From contig JADJOO010000007.1 in the NCBI GenBank assembly GCA_016713725.1, positions 177,131 through 241,130 on the forward strand: a stretch of DNA of 64,000 bases. Direction: 5' to 3'. This document shows, piece after piece, positions 17,289 through 27,243 of this stretch (the first letter of the stretch is position 1; every line of letters starts with the position of its first letter). The stretch comes from Pseudomonadota bacterium (lineage in GTDB: Bacteria > Pseudomonadota > Gammaproteobacteria > Steroidobacterales > Steroidobacteraceae). The translations under genes and the position numbers were made by a program. Under the pieces are notes generated by a model. That model was given only the letters and a program-made list of their open reading frames with translations. It made no database searches and was not told where the DNA came from.

Positions 17289-18303
17289 CTAATGCGGCGT
17301 CGACGTGTAGCGAATGCTGGCGCGTTTGAGTTCCTGCGCGAGATCACGTGTCAGCTGATCCGGGCCAACGACCTGAACCAAGCTACCGAAGCCAAGTAGC
17401 CACCAGTGCAACTGTTCGGTGTCGCGGACTGTGGCGGAGGATAAGCACCACGTCGTCGCTGAGGTCCGTGATGACTTGGTCTTCGCTCAAAGGCGTCTCG
17501 TACAGGTGCGCTGCCGCGCCGCGGTAGAACTTCGCCTCCAACCTGATCATCGGCCCCACGGGGTAGTGGAACTCGCCTTCGGTAATGTAGCGATCTAGAT
17601 CGAATGCCTTTGGCGGCGTCACTGGGGTGTCGGTCAGTGTGGCGGTGTGGAATCGATGCATAGCAAGTTGGCGGACGTCGCCATAATCCCAGAGCGTGCA
17701 GACCAGGTAGAGCAGGTTGCCGCGAGCGACGAGACCGAGGGGGCTCACATCGAAGCTTTTCGGTTCCGGTGCGGGTGATGAGCGTGAGGCGTACTCCGCT
17801 GTGAAACGCCTCCCTTCCAAGAGTGCCCTATAGACGGTCCGTGCAACGGCGGGGTCCACGCTCGGGGCGAGAAGTGGCATCTCGCGAGGCACGACGCGCA
17901 CTCGGGGTCGAGCCAATGTCCGAGGGTCGGTGCCGCGTGTCTTTGCAGTACGGCGTCGGCTCGATGGAAGTAGGGCTGCAGGTGGTCGGCGAGGTTGGGC
18001 GGCAACAGCTGTGGGATGAACTGCTGGACCAGCTTCAACATCAACGCGGTCGAGCCGTCCATTGCGGGTAGGTCGAACGCGGGTGTATCCCGACTCCAGG
18101 ACCAACCGTAGGGGGTCGTTCGCTCGTCAGCCTCGAGAGCGAAACACGCTGGACAGGGTGTTCAGGTCGCGCTGCAGCTGACGGCGCGTGATGGAGTAGC
18201 CGGCGTCCTGCAGCCCGCGGAGCAGCTGGCGGCCGTCTGCCTTCTGCGGCGACCGCGGGATCAGCCTGAGCAATGTCCATTGCCGAAGCAGCGTGTCGCT
18301 CAT
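17289..18303 (-). CDS. WYL-domain transcriptional regulator (frame changes)
   Basis: Starts MSDTLLRQWTLLRLIPRSPQ with a winged-helix DNA-binding region (SITRRQLQRDLNTL). A middle section (ALMLKLVQQFIPQLL) then leads into the WYL core SPLGLVARGNLLYLVC and RLEAKFYRG. The C-terminal helix QLHWWLLGFGSLVQVVGP ends at 17289. At least three frame changes (near 18,145, 17,860 and 17,440) interrupt it; the whole is about 335 residues, normal for the family. WYL regulators of this kind (BrxR/CapW) repress defence loci by binding inverted repeats. A perfect one lies just upstream, and a damaged AAA/DUF262 locus is divergent from it. Confidence 0.7.
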
Positions 18304-18322
18304 GAGTCAGGAGTCTAGGCTC

Positions 18323-18347
18323 GACCGCGACACATTACGTCGCGGTC
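18323..18347. promoter_or_regulatory. Perfect inverted repeat, probable WYL operator
   Basis: GACCGCGAC (18323-18331) and GTCGCGGTC (18339-18347) are exact reverse complements around a 7-bp spacer. The site is 20 bp from the WYL start codon, in the 105-bp divergent intergenic region facing the AAA gene, where it could control both directions. Confidence 0.65.
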
Positions 18348-18408
18348 ATTGCTTACTGTCTGCGTCCCGGCCCCGAACAGACCCGAGCCCGTGAGAGGAC
18401 CCTAGCCA

Positions 18409-19432
18409 TGGAATGCAACCCGCCTGCCAATTTTCAGTTCTCGGTGTCCCCTCGGACTTTCGCAACGCCAATGGTCATTCCCAGTCTCTGGGCCCACACC
18501 GAGATCATGCTGCGCCTGCGCGGCGATCGGCCGCCGTTCTCTGGTTATGCAACGGAGTCCCTTCTGGTGCGAGGCGATGCCGGACGGTTGTCGACGAGCT
18601 GCAACGGTCGGTGCCGTGGATCGCCCATAGAATCGACCAGGGATCGGCCTTGCTAATCGGCGACGAGATCTTCGTCGAGGTCACCGCTCGGAGGCGCGAA
18701 TCGCATACATGTCGCCTGAACCTGAGGCTCGTGCGGCCACGCCGGAAGAGGCGAAACGGGCCATCGATCTCGTTCGCAGACTCCTGCGCGGACGACTCGC
18801 GGAGCCGACCGATGAGTTCACGGTCGTCTGGGCCTTCCGCAGCGCCCGGGAGGAGCTGATCGTTGCGAGCGTCGAGGAAACCGTCACGTTTCACCTCGTC
18901 GACGCCGCCTACCCGTCCCTGCCGGAAGGGGTCCACGCGTTCATCCAGGGGTTCCTCGCCTCCCGGAATGCGTACTGGTCATTCAGGGTCCCCGGGCACG
19001 GGCAAGACCCAGCTGATTCGGGCCATCGCGGCTGCCTCTCCAAGCGGAAGGGACGCAGCGCCGAGATCCTGTACTCGAACGACGAACGCGTGCTCCATTC
19101 CGACGAGTTCTTCGTCAAGTTCGCATTGGCGATGCGGACGCGATGGTCCTGGAAGATGCGGATCACAACTTGATGGCTCGCGCACGCGGCAACACCGAGT
19201 TGCACCGCATGCTGAGCGTCTCGGACGGGTTGATCCGAGCGCAGGGCCGCAAGATGATCTTCTCGACGAAACCCGCCCAACCTGCGGGACCCGGATGATG
19301 CGCTCGTCCGCCCGGTCGGTGCCATGCGGTCTGAAGCTGCGCGCATTGACGACGGAGGAGGCGAGGACGCTGATCGGGGGCATTAGCGCGGATCAGGCGC
19401 ACGCTAAGCGTGCCCGCGCCATGCTTCTGAGC
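18409..19432 (+). pseudogene. AAA ATPase, multiply frame-shifted
   Basis: Joined frames give an N-terminal domain (EFTVVWAFRSAREELIVASVEE), then VIQGP-PGTGKTQLIRA (Walker A, missing one C near 18,993). ILYSNDERVLHSDEFF, the Walker B stretch VLEDADHNLM and sensor-1 IFSTN follow, then a small C-terminal segment LTTEEARTLIGG. The pieces occur in colinear order across at least four frame changes, so the gene was once a single AAA protein of about 330 residues. It sits divergently from the WYL regulator and runs straight into the DUF262 gene, suggesting a two-gene defence cassette. Whether it is truly dead or misread cannot be told here. Confidence 0.55.
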
Positions 19433-20185
19433 ATGGTGCGCACGCTGAGGCTGTCGATATTGAGGGTAGTGTCCTACCTGAACAGTCCCGATGAAGATGG
19501 CGGGTTCTGGCTTCCACACATTCCGAGATCGTTTGTCGGGTCGCAGGAACAGATCTGCCGGCTGTTCGACTCGATTCTCCGTCAGTACCCGATTGGCACG
19601 TTCCTCATCTGGAAGACGACGGCCGCCGTCCCAAGGCGGAAGTTCATCGACCATTTTAGGGAAGCTCACCGAGACCGCCTGGAGGACTTTCGGATGCCTG
19701 CGTCCAAGAGGACCACATGCCTCGTCCTGGACGGCCAGCAGCGCCTGCAGAGCCTTTGTATTGGGCTGCGCGGCAGCTACGAGCATAGAGAACTCTACCT
19801 CGACATCCTGAGTGGTGAGGCGGCCGCACCGGGTGAGATGAAGTTCAAATTCAGATTTCTCGATCCGCGGACGGCCACATTCCCGCATGTCCGAGTCAAG
19901 GATCTTGCCCTCAGCGGAGACACGCCACGCGTCATCGTCAACTCGATCGTGGAGAAGGCCGGGAGAACTCTCGCGACGACCGAGATCGACAGGATCCGGG
20001 ATCTCGTGGCTCTTGTTTCGGATGCGTTTCGCAACGAGTCCGGCATCGGATACCAGGAGGTCGACAGCATCGATCACCCAACCCGGTACACGGATGAGGA
20101 TATCGCCGAGATCATCAGCGCGCGCGAACGCAGACGGGACGCGCTTGGGCAGGGCCGACATGGGGTGCATCCCTCCTGTGTGTGA
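19433..20185 (+). pseudogene. DUF262 (GmrS/ParB-like) protein, 3'-truncated
   Basis: From MVRTLRLSILRVVSYL the protein shows the DUF262 layout: FVGSQEQICRLFDSILR, YPIGTFLIWKT and the nucleotide-site motif LVLDGQQRLQSL. About 240 residues are intact in one frame. The family-like sequence ends near ISARERRRDAL (about 20,145), and repeat R begins at 20192, so the C-terminal half is missing. DUF262 proteins belong to GmrSD-type modification-dependent restriction and other defence systems. A C-terminal scrap of such a protein lies at 13822 beside another R copy. Confidence 0.65.
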
Positions 20186-20191
20186 ACTGGC

Positions 20192-20343
20192 GTTGAAGTT
20201 TGACCGGGATCTTGACCCGACAGGCGTCGAAGACTGACCAGGGCTCCAGAGACATTTCTCGATGAGAACCGAGAGCTTGTCTTTTTTTCGCATGGTCAAC
20301 ATTGGACGCCGGACGCTGGTCAATCCTCGAGGCCGGTTGACAG
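20192..20343 (+). repeat. Dispersed repeat R, full copy 2 (152 bp)
   Basis: Same orientation and length as 15257-15408, from GTTGAAGTTTGACC to GGCCGGTTGACAG, with the shared core TCAACATTGGACGCC. It truncates the DUF262 gene. Confidence 0.75.
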
Positions 20344-20517
20344 TCCAGCAAATCGAGAGGGCTCCGAGCTACGCCTCTATCGATAGCCCACCCGACCGGT
20401 TTGACATAACCACATCTTATGCGGCTCAGCCATATTGGGACCGAGTCGAAGTGTCCGGCGTGAGCTAGGTGCAAAGTCAGCCTGGTTCGCCATTTCGAGC
20501 CGTAACGATTTCAATCC

Positions 20518-20553
20518 GGTTCTGAACAACTCCGAAAAGTTGGGGTGACGTCA
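20518..20553 (-). repeat. TGACGTCACCC repeat, copy 1 (inverted)
   Basis: Read on the minus strand it begins TGACGTCACCCCAACTTTTC. It is an inverted partner of the copy at 22266-22303 (about 27 of 36 positions) and the two bracket the serine hydrolase gene. Related copies are at 24656 and 51980. Confidence 0.55.
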
Positions 20554-20645
20554 GTTCAGGAGTGGCTGGCAGCTGCGAAGATGATCCGTCCGGAATCCAG
20601 TTTCCTCTCAGTAGTTCGCGGGCAATCGCCCGCCCGAATGCGCCA

Positions 20646-22121
20646 TCACCAACCTTCGATGCGCGTTTTCCAGCCGTCGCCTTGGAACATCCAGGTCACC
20701 TTGCCCGTCCTTCTCTTCAAAGCGGACGATTTCGCCGATCTCCCTGCCACCGGTGGTGCCATCAGCCGGAACCGGCCATCGCCTAGCGGTTCCAGCACCA
20801 CCTGGTTTCAGCCGCGCTGCCATTGTCCGGAAGCAGCACCAATTGCTTGTTGAGCAGCACCACCTGGGTAACGCCATCGTCGTAGGGGTCGCGATAGCGG
20901 CCGGCAAAGCGCACCCAGCCATCGTCCCACAGAGGCATCGGCTTGGGCTTGGCGGCCTTTGCCACGGCGTCACCCACGGTGGCGAGCAGCTGATTGGCGA
21001 TATCGCTGGGGTTGGAATCGTTGGTGTTGGTCAGTACCACCACGCCCACCTTGTCATTGAGCTGGACGCGGGTCATCGTCGTGTTGCCGGGATAGCCGCC
21101 GCCGTGGCCCACGAACGTGCGGTCCTTCACCCGGACATGATCGAAGCCAAGGCCGGAGCCGTTCTCCCACGTTTCGTCCACTGACCGCACGCGCAGCGCT
21201 TCGCGCCACGATCCCGCCGACAGCACATTGGCGCCGCCCGCCGGGCCGCCGCGGAACTGGGCGGAGATGAACTTGGCAAGGTCTTCCACGTTCGATGTCA
21301 TGCCGGTGGCGGCGGCCATGCCGCGAATCCGCCAACGGCAGGATGCGGCGGGTGCCTTCCGGCGTGCGGCTGGCATAGGGGGTGGCGAGGCCGGGATCAG
21401 GCTTGTCGATGCTGGTGGCGGTCATGCCCAGCGGCGTGATGATGTGCGCCTGCACATAATCGGCCCAGCGCTGGCCGGTGATTTTCTCCACCACCAACCC
21501 GGCGACCGCATAGGCCAGGTTGGAATATTTCCAGCGCGTCTGCGGCGGAAACACGGCCTGACGATCGGGCATGAGTTTCTGCAGTTCCGCCTCGGTCGGG
21601 AAGTCGAAGCTGGACCAGTGATCGCCCGCCTCGCGTTGCAGGCCGGACGAGTGGGACAGCAATTGCTCGATGGTGATCGGGCCATCGTCCAGCCCGGCCG
21701 GCTTCATCGTGAACCACGGCAGATGCATGGCCACCGGATCATCCAGGCGCAGCTTGCCGGCCTCGCGCAGCTGCAGAATGGCGATGGCGGCGAACAGCTT
21801 GCTATTCGAGGCGATGCGGAAACGCGTCTGCTCCGTCATCGGCCTTTTCGTGGGCGATATCGGCATAGCCGAATCCCTGGACCACACCAATTGCTGATCA
21901 TGCACCACGCCCACCGCCACGCCGGGCAGGCCGCGATATGCGATCTGGCCTTCCAGCCAGGCGCTGAAGAGCCGGGTGGCGGCCGCCACGTCGGGGTTTT
22001 CAGCAAGCGTCTCGCCAGGGGCTGCGGCCGGTGCCGGCGGTGTGGCTGGTTGGGCGAGCGCCTGCGTGGCCGATGTGGCCAGCAGTAAAGCCAGCGCGAT
22101 GGTGCGGGTGAGCATGGTCAT
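20646..22121 (-). CDS. Exported serine hydrolase, class C beta-lactamase fold (frame changes)
   Basis: MTMLTRTIALALLLATSATQ is a signal peptide. The catalytic motifs of the beta-lactamase/D-Ala-D-Ala-peptidase fold are all present: RIASNSKLF (SxxK), YSNLAYAVAG (YxN) and VGHGGGYPG (HxG). The C-terminal domain ends with WMFQGDGWKTR and a stop at 20646. Frame changes are needed near 20,810, 21,330 and 21,860. The protein would be about 490 residues and periplasmic. Such enzymes act on D-amino-acid peptides or esters; a resistance role is not implied. It is enclosed by inverted TGACGTCACCC repeats and may be a mobile cassette. Confidence 0.8.
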
Positions 22122-22194
22122 TCCCCCGGATCTCCGTGGTTGTGGCAGCGTAAGACTATCTTGCATGCGGCAATTTGGGCGAGTTCTAAATGCG

Positions 22195-22265
22195 CAGGAT
22201 TCAAGGGACATTACTCGATGGGAATCGTCAGCTTGTCTCGCTTCCGCATGATCAACATTGGACGC
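22195..22265 (+). repeat. Dispersed repeat R, partial copy 3
   Basis: Matches the middle of repeat R from GATTCAAGGGACATTACTCG through CAGCTTGTCTCGCTTCCGCATG to TCAACATTGGACGC, then switches at base 22266 to the TGACGTCACCC repeat. The junction suggests one element inserted in the other. Confidence 0.6.
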
Positions 22266-22303
22266 TGACGTCACCCCGAGTTTTCGTAGCCGTTTAGATC
22301 TGG
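22266..22303 (+). repeat. TGACGTCACCC repeat, copy 2
   Basis: Begins TGACGTCACCCCGAGTTTTC, then GTAGC and TTTAGATCTGG. It matches 51980-52017 at 30 of 38 positions and is the inverted partner of 20518-20553. Confidence 0.6.
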
Positions 22304-22314
22304 AGTAGGGACGC

Positions 22315-22617
22315 ATGCGACGTCTGCTCATCGCCCTCGTGATCGGTGATCGCTTGGCAGGCCTGGGGTGCATATCTAACGCGCGGTGGACGAAGAAGTC
22401 CTCGACGACAGCGAGTCGTCCGTGACCTCCCAGCTGCTCGCCCAGGGAGGCTGCCTCGGACACGCGCAGCCCGTATCAGTGCGATGAACGCGTGTACTGC
22501 TCGCAGATGACCTCCTGCGAGGAGGCGGAGTTCTTCCTCGCCAACTGCCCCGGAGTGAAGATGGACGGCGGTGGCGACGGCGTGCCCTGCGAGAAACAGT
22601 GTTGCGGCGATAGGTAG
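22315..22617 (+). CDS. Excalibur-domain small protein (frame changes)
   Basis: The C-terminal 35 residues read YQCDERVYCSQMTSCEEA and then NCPGVKMDG with DGVPCEKQCC. This is the excalibur calcium-binding pattern (paired cysteines, DxDxDG-like loop); here the loop reads DGGGDG. Start MRRLLIALVIGDRLAG gives a membrane or signal segment. Two or more frame changes between 22,380 and 22,490 separate start and domain. Many such proteins also have a cold-shock domain, which is absent here. Likely exported or membrane-anchored. Confidence 0.55.
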
Positions 22618-22898
22618 GGTCGGCCGTATGGGGCGATCGGTTAGGTGAGAAGCGGCGGCTGAGGTCTTCAGGGAATTCAGTTCTTGAGTAAGAGACGGGA
22701 GAGGCGGAGTAGTTTGCTGCATCGCGGCTTGAAGTGCCGAACCCTTGGGCGTAAACGTCCCAAAACACGTGACGTGTGACGGGCGAAGGAGCCGCCGAAG
22801 TGCTTCGTGACGGCGATATACGGCCAACAAGCAGGTAAGTGGCGCTGGACGAACTACCAGGAGACCGTTCTCAAGTAGGTGGGACGCAAGGCACATAG
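22618..22898. other. Spacer without a recognised gene
   Basis: No family-like coding sequence or strong hairpin stands out in this 281-bp stretch upstream of the PotF-like gene; it presumably contains that gene's promoter. Confidence 0.35.
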
Positions 22899-24095
22899 AT
22901 GAAAGCTGATTCGGCACCCTTAGCTGGAAGCGGCACCCGCCTGCGCAATCCAATATGGGCTGCGGTCCTGACCGGTCTATTTCTACTGGTCGCAGCCTGC
23001 GGTAGCAGCGACGAACCGCGATCCGAGCCCGCCAAAGCAGGGGAGGCTCCGTCCCCCCTCACTACGGGTGGCGAAGAAAGAGTAGTCAACGTCTACAACT
23101 GGGCCGACTACATCGAGCCGGCGATGCTCGAGAAGTTCTCGGCCGAGACCGGCATAAAGGTCAACTACGACACCTACGACTCAAACGAGGTGCTCGAGAC
23201 AAAGCTGCTAGCGGGCGGAACCGGCTACGACGTCGTTGTGCCGTCGAACACGTACCTTGAGCGCCAGATTAAGGCCGGTGCTCTTGGCCAGATCGACAAG
23301 TCAAAGCTTCCCAACTGGAAGAATTTGGACCCGGTGATCACGTCCCGGGTGGCTACCAATGACCCCGGCAATCAGTACGCCGTCAACTACATGTGGGGCA
23401 CGAACGGCATCGGTTACAACGAAGGCATGCTCAAGTCGATCGTGCCCGACGCACCGGTCGACAGTTGGCGGCTGGTGTTCGAGCCGGAGTTTGCAGCCAA
23501 ATTCAAGAATTGCGGCATCTCAATGCTGGACTCGCCGGCTGACATCGTGCCTCTCGTTCTTATCTACCTGGGCAAAGACCTCAACAGCGAGTCGTCCGAA
23601 GACCTGATGCTGGCTGAGAAGAAGTTGATGGCAATCCGCCCATTCATCCGAATGATACATAGCTCGCAATACATCGAGGCGCTTGCAAGCGGCGAGCTCT
23701 GCATCTCAATCGGTTGGAATGGCAGTGTGCTGCAGGCTCGGGACCGGGCGATTGAGGCGGGTCAGGGGCATATCATCAAATACACTATTCCGAAGGAAGG
23801 CACGCTCTCGTGGTTTGACATGCTCGCCATGCCGCGCGACGCACCACATCCGAACAACGCGCACGTCTTTATCAACTTCGCAGCGTCGGACGTCGCCGCT
23901 GCGAATTCCAACTTCATCAAATACGCCAACGGCAATGCAGCGTCGGTGCCACTCATAGACCAGAGCGTGAGAAATGACCCGTCGATCTACCCATCCGCCG
24001 AAATCAACTCGCGGATTTTCGTCGATACCGCGGAGTCCGAGGAATACACCCGCCGTCTGATGCGGAGCTGGACTCGATTCCTCGCCGGCAAATGA
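22899..24095 (+). CDS. Polyamine ABC transporter substrate-binding lipoprotein (PotD/PotF family)
   Basis: An intact 398-residue protein. The signal ends in the lipobox LVAAC, then a Ser/Pro-rich linker. The mature part begins VNVYNWADYIEPAMLEKF, typical of spermidine/putrescine-binding proteins, with TGYDVVVPSNTYLERQI and MWGTNGIGYNE following as in PotF. It would deliver putrescine or a related amine to an ABC permease, but no permease or ATPase genes are adjacent, so it depends on components elsewhere. Lower GC than the neighbours and lack of frame damage set it apart. Confidence 0.9.
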   Translation: MKADSAPLAGSGTRLRNPIWAAVLTGLFLLVAACGSSDEPRSEPAKAGEAPSPLTTGGEERVVNVYNWADYIEPAMLEKFSAETGIKVNYDTYDSNEVLETKLLAGGTGYDVVVPSNTYLERQIKAGALGQIDKSKLPNWKNLDPVITSRVATNDPGNQYAVNYMWGTNGIGYNEGMLKSIVPDAPVDSWRLVFEPEFAAKFKNCGISMLDSPADIVPLVLIYLGKDLNSESSEDLMLAEKKLMAIRPFIRMIHSSQYIEALASGELCISIGWNGSVLQARDRAIEAGQGHIIKYTIPKEGTLSWFDMLAMPRDAPHPNNAHVFINFAASDVAAANSNFIKYANGNAASVPLIDQSVRNDPSIYPSAEINSRIFVDTAESEEYTRRLMRSWTRFLAGK

Positions 24096-24170
24096 TAATA
24101 GTAGAAGAGACGCGAGGGACGCTAAACCATTCTGCTACTCAAAAGGCGGACCAACGTCAGAGGGCCAACA

Positions 24171-24542
24171 GTGCGAGAGGGTACCGGCAGTCGGAAATTG
24201 AACGCCAGCATCCGGCTCGTTTGGATCCTGGCGGGATTGCTGATCGCGAGTGGGGCGTCTGCCGATTCGGTCCGATGCGGCAGCAAGCTGATCACCGAAG
24301 GCGATCCGATCGAAAAGGTTCGCGAGTACTGCGGCGAACCGACCGAGACGCAGCGCACGTGGATGACCCGTCAACCGCGATTCGAGTACGGCGGGCAGGA
24401 GATCCCCTTCGAGGGAAGCGAAGACGTCCCGGTGGAGCTTTGTACCTACGACTTCGGCCCCAACAAGCGGGTGCGGCGAATCCGGTTTATTGCCGGCAAG
24501 GTGGATTCGATAGAGACGCGCGAGCATGGCAACGATCGTTGA
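24171..24542 (+). CDS. DUF2845-family exported protein
   Basis: A signal peptide (LVWILAGLLIASGASA) is followed by DSVRCGSKLITEGDPIEKV and YCGEPTE, the DUF2845 signature, then a beta-strand-rich domain with CTYDFGPNKRVRRIRF. Start is GTG at 24171, with a TTG at 24198 as alternative; no ATG fits. About 100 residues after processing, periplasmic. The function of the family is unknown. It follows the PotF-like gene by 75 bp. Confidence 0.75.
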   Translation: MREGTGSRKLNASIRLVWILAGLLIASGASADSVRCGSKLITEGDPIEKVREYCGEPTETQRTWMTRQPRFEYGGQEIPFEGSEDVPVELCTYDFGPNKRVRRIRFIAGKVDSIETREHGNDR

Positions 24543-24655
24543 AGCCAGGTGCTCGTCGAACTCCACGGGCAGGGGTTGAACGAACACGGGTTCACCAGCC
24601 GCGCTCATGCACGCGTCGGGATCGGCCATGGACCAAGGTCACCCCGGGTCGTACT

Positions 24656-24691
24656 CCAGCTCTATGGCTACGAAAAAGCGGGGCGACGTCA
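24656..24691 (-). repeat. TGACGTCACCC repeat, copy 3 (inverted, diverged)
   Basis: Read on the minus strand: TGACGTCGCCCCGC, then TTTTCGTAGCC and AGAGCTGG, closely matching 22266-22303. It lies 11 bp from the 3' end of the amidohydrolase gene, just as copy 1 lies by the serine hydrolase. Confidence 0.55.
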
Positions 24692-24702
24692 TCCGAAAAC
24701 GC

Positions 24703-26752
24703 TTACTTCGGCGCCCCGCTGAACCCGCTGAACCCGCTGGCCTCGCGCAACGCTGCGCCATCGAGCCGGTATCCGTCGAGAAACACGGTCGTCACGCGAC
24801 GCAGCGCGCCCAGGTCCTTCGACGCGTCGCCATTGATCAGGATCATGCTCGCGGTCTTGCCCGTTTCGATCGAACCAAACCGGTCCGCCATCCCCGTTGT
24901 CCGCGCAGGGATGATGGTCGCGGTTTGCAGCGCCTCTTCATTGGTCAGCCCCGCCTGCTGGTACAGTTCCAGCTCGCGAACCAGCTCCAGCCCATAGCCG
25001 TCGGTACCCGCGACGATGCGCACCGGCCTTGTGCAGTCGCGCGATCAGCCCGGCCATTTTGGCAAAGCTTGCGCGGAAGTCGTCGCGTGTCAGCCCGTCG
25101 AACAGCGGATAGCCGCCAATCTTCCAGCTGCGCGATACTTCGGGCGGCGATATGTCGGCGAAGGCCGCATACGCGGGCGTGATCGCGCTGCCATCGGACG
25201 TCAAACTCCCCTCCCACACGACCAGCGTCGGATCGACAATGGTCTTGCGCTCGGCCAGCTCGGCATAAAAGGCGCGCATTGCAGGCGAATCGAGATCGAC
25301 ATCCTTGCCATACTTCGCCGGACCCTCGATCCGGGCCGCGTATTCGCCTTGTCGACAACATGCTGCGGCATCGCCTGCATCGCGATGAAGTTGATATGGG
25401 TTATTTCATCATAGCCCGCGCGCACTGCCTCGATCGGACGCATGCCTGCGGGGATGTGCCCGCTCGCATGCAGGCCGAGTTTGTGCGCCTCGGCTGCAGC
25501 AGGCGCGATCCAGGCGGGCGTAATCGAAGTGTAGAATTTCGCCCCGTACAGCCCGGCTTCCTTGATCTTGCGCACTGCCGCGACCGCCTCCTCGGCGGAG
25601 CTGACGAGCGAGCGCCCCGCTGGCTGCCAGCGGATCCTTGCGGTCGATGATCACCGCGATCTTGCCATCCGGCGCAACCAGTTCGCCGGCTGCGCGGCGT
25701 TCCATGATGCTCAGCGAATCATCGATCATCGATCCCGGGCTGCGATAATTGGTGATCCCGGTGGCTACATTCTGCAGCAGATTCCAGTCGTCGCCGCCGA
25801 CGTGCAGGTGCGAATCCCACAGGCCCGGCAGCAAGGTCTTGCCACGCCCGTCGATTGTCACCGCGCCTGCAGGCGGGTTGATCGATCCCGCCGCGTCGAC
25901 TGCTTGTACCTTCCGTCCACTATCAGCACCGCACGGCCCGGGAGATAGCGACCGGCCACTGAATCGAACAGCAGCACATCATCGATCAGCGTCGGCGTGC
26001 GATTGGCGGGACTCAGGAATTTGCGCGAAACATCGCGCACCATTCCCGCCTCGGTCGCCTCCTGCACTTTCTTCAGCTGCGGCCCCGCCTTTTCATAGCC
26101 AGCCGGCAAGAGCGAGATCTCGCCGGCAAAGCCGAAAAAGCGGTGGTCCTTGTCGAGCCAGACGGGCGACGGCGCAAAGCCCGCGCCGGTGATATAGGCG
26201 AGTTTCACCGTCTCTTTGCCCGCAGGCCCGTCAATCTCGGTCGCGGCGCCGATCGAAATGCTCGCCCGCCCGCCGGGGAAGCAGGTCTATGCCCTTGTCC
26301 CCTGCCTTGATCAGCGCATCCACTTCGAGCGCACTCGCCAGCCAGGGGCCGCCATAAGCGCTGTACCGTTTGTTGTCGAAAGGCGCGCTGCCTTCATCGA
26401 CCGAGGTCTTCCAACGCGCAATGCCGTTCGCATCGACGCTGAAATCCTCAGTCGCATCGCCTTCGTCGGTATAACCACGGACCGCGATTTTCGTCGGCCG
26501 CCCATCGGGGCCGAGGGTTGTCAGCTGTTCGGTCTCGGTGATCCAGCCGCGCAGCGACATCGACATGCGATAGGCGTGCTCGCCGTTGTCGGTCTTCCAG
26601 GACCAGACATCGCCATGCTTCGCCGCGGGCGAGCTGATCGTGTAGTGCCGTGCGGTCTGCGGTGGTTGCAGCAACTTTTCCTTGGGCGTCGGCTCGGCGA
26701 CAGCCAGTGAAGAGGTGGTGAGGAACAGCAAGGCAAACCGCTTTAGTCGCAT
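24703..26752 (-). CDS. Exported amidohydrolase (frame changes)
   Basis: MRLKRFALLFLTTSSLAVA is a signal peptide, followed by a 150-residue domain (YTISSPAAKHGDVWSW). The metal-dependent hydrolase fold comes next: GLWDSHLHVGGDDW supplies the HxH motif, LGLHASGHIPAG and DEITHINF the later histidines, and VRIVAGTDGYG the final aspartate. The end reads FGSIETGKTASMILI and GFSGFSGAPK-stop. Five or so frame changes (near 26,230, 25,880, 25,610, 25,350 and 25,025) interrupt about 680 residues. The order is complete, so the gene is probably functional in the organism. Likely an exported imidazolonepropionase-like hydrolase; substrate unknown. Confidence 0.75.
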
Positions 26753-26942
26753 GAATAAACTCCCCCTGAGAGGCCGCGCAAACAGGTGAAGGCACATCCT
26801 GTGGCGAACGCGGCAGCTATGAACACGAAACGAGTGCACTACGGCCATCGGCAGCAACGACGGCCACGCGCTCGCTCCCTCGCTGGGCAGAGTGTAGCGC
26901 GATCGTCGGCCGAGGAACTCAGCGGTGTCCGGTTTCGGGCCC

Positions 26943-27231
26943 TCAGGCCGCCCGATTCGACGCCTTCATTCGCTGGACTCGCGGTGGGCGTTTGCGCGCT
27001 CGCCAGAGGTCGTGGTTCGTCTGCATGTTGAGCCACATCTCGGCGCTGGTTCCGAGCGCTCCCTCAAGGCGCAGCGCCATCGATGCGCTGACGCCGGCAC
27101 GACCGTTCAGCAGCGCGGACAGAGCCTGCTGGGTAACGCCGAGGCGCTTCGCGACCTCACCGATCGATACCCTCGGGGAGATACTCGCGGAGGACCTGGC
27201 CGGGGTGTGCAGGGTTGTGCATGTTGCTCAT
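26943..27231 (-). CDS. higA: HigA-family antitoxin (one frame change)
   Basis: MSNMHNPAHPGQVLREYLPE is the standard start of HigA/VapI antitoxins. One extra base near 27,165 separates it from GEVAKRLGVTQQALSALLNG, the helix-turn-helix, and the tail EMWLNMQTNHDLWRAR. About 95 residues. It binds and neutralises HigB and represses the operon. Located 12 bp downstream of higB, in the usual toxin-first order. Confidence 0.85.
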
Positions 27232-27243
27232 GGAAGTTGCTTG

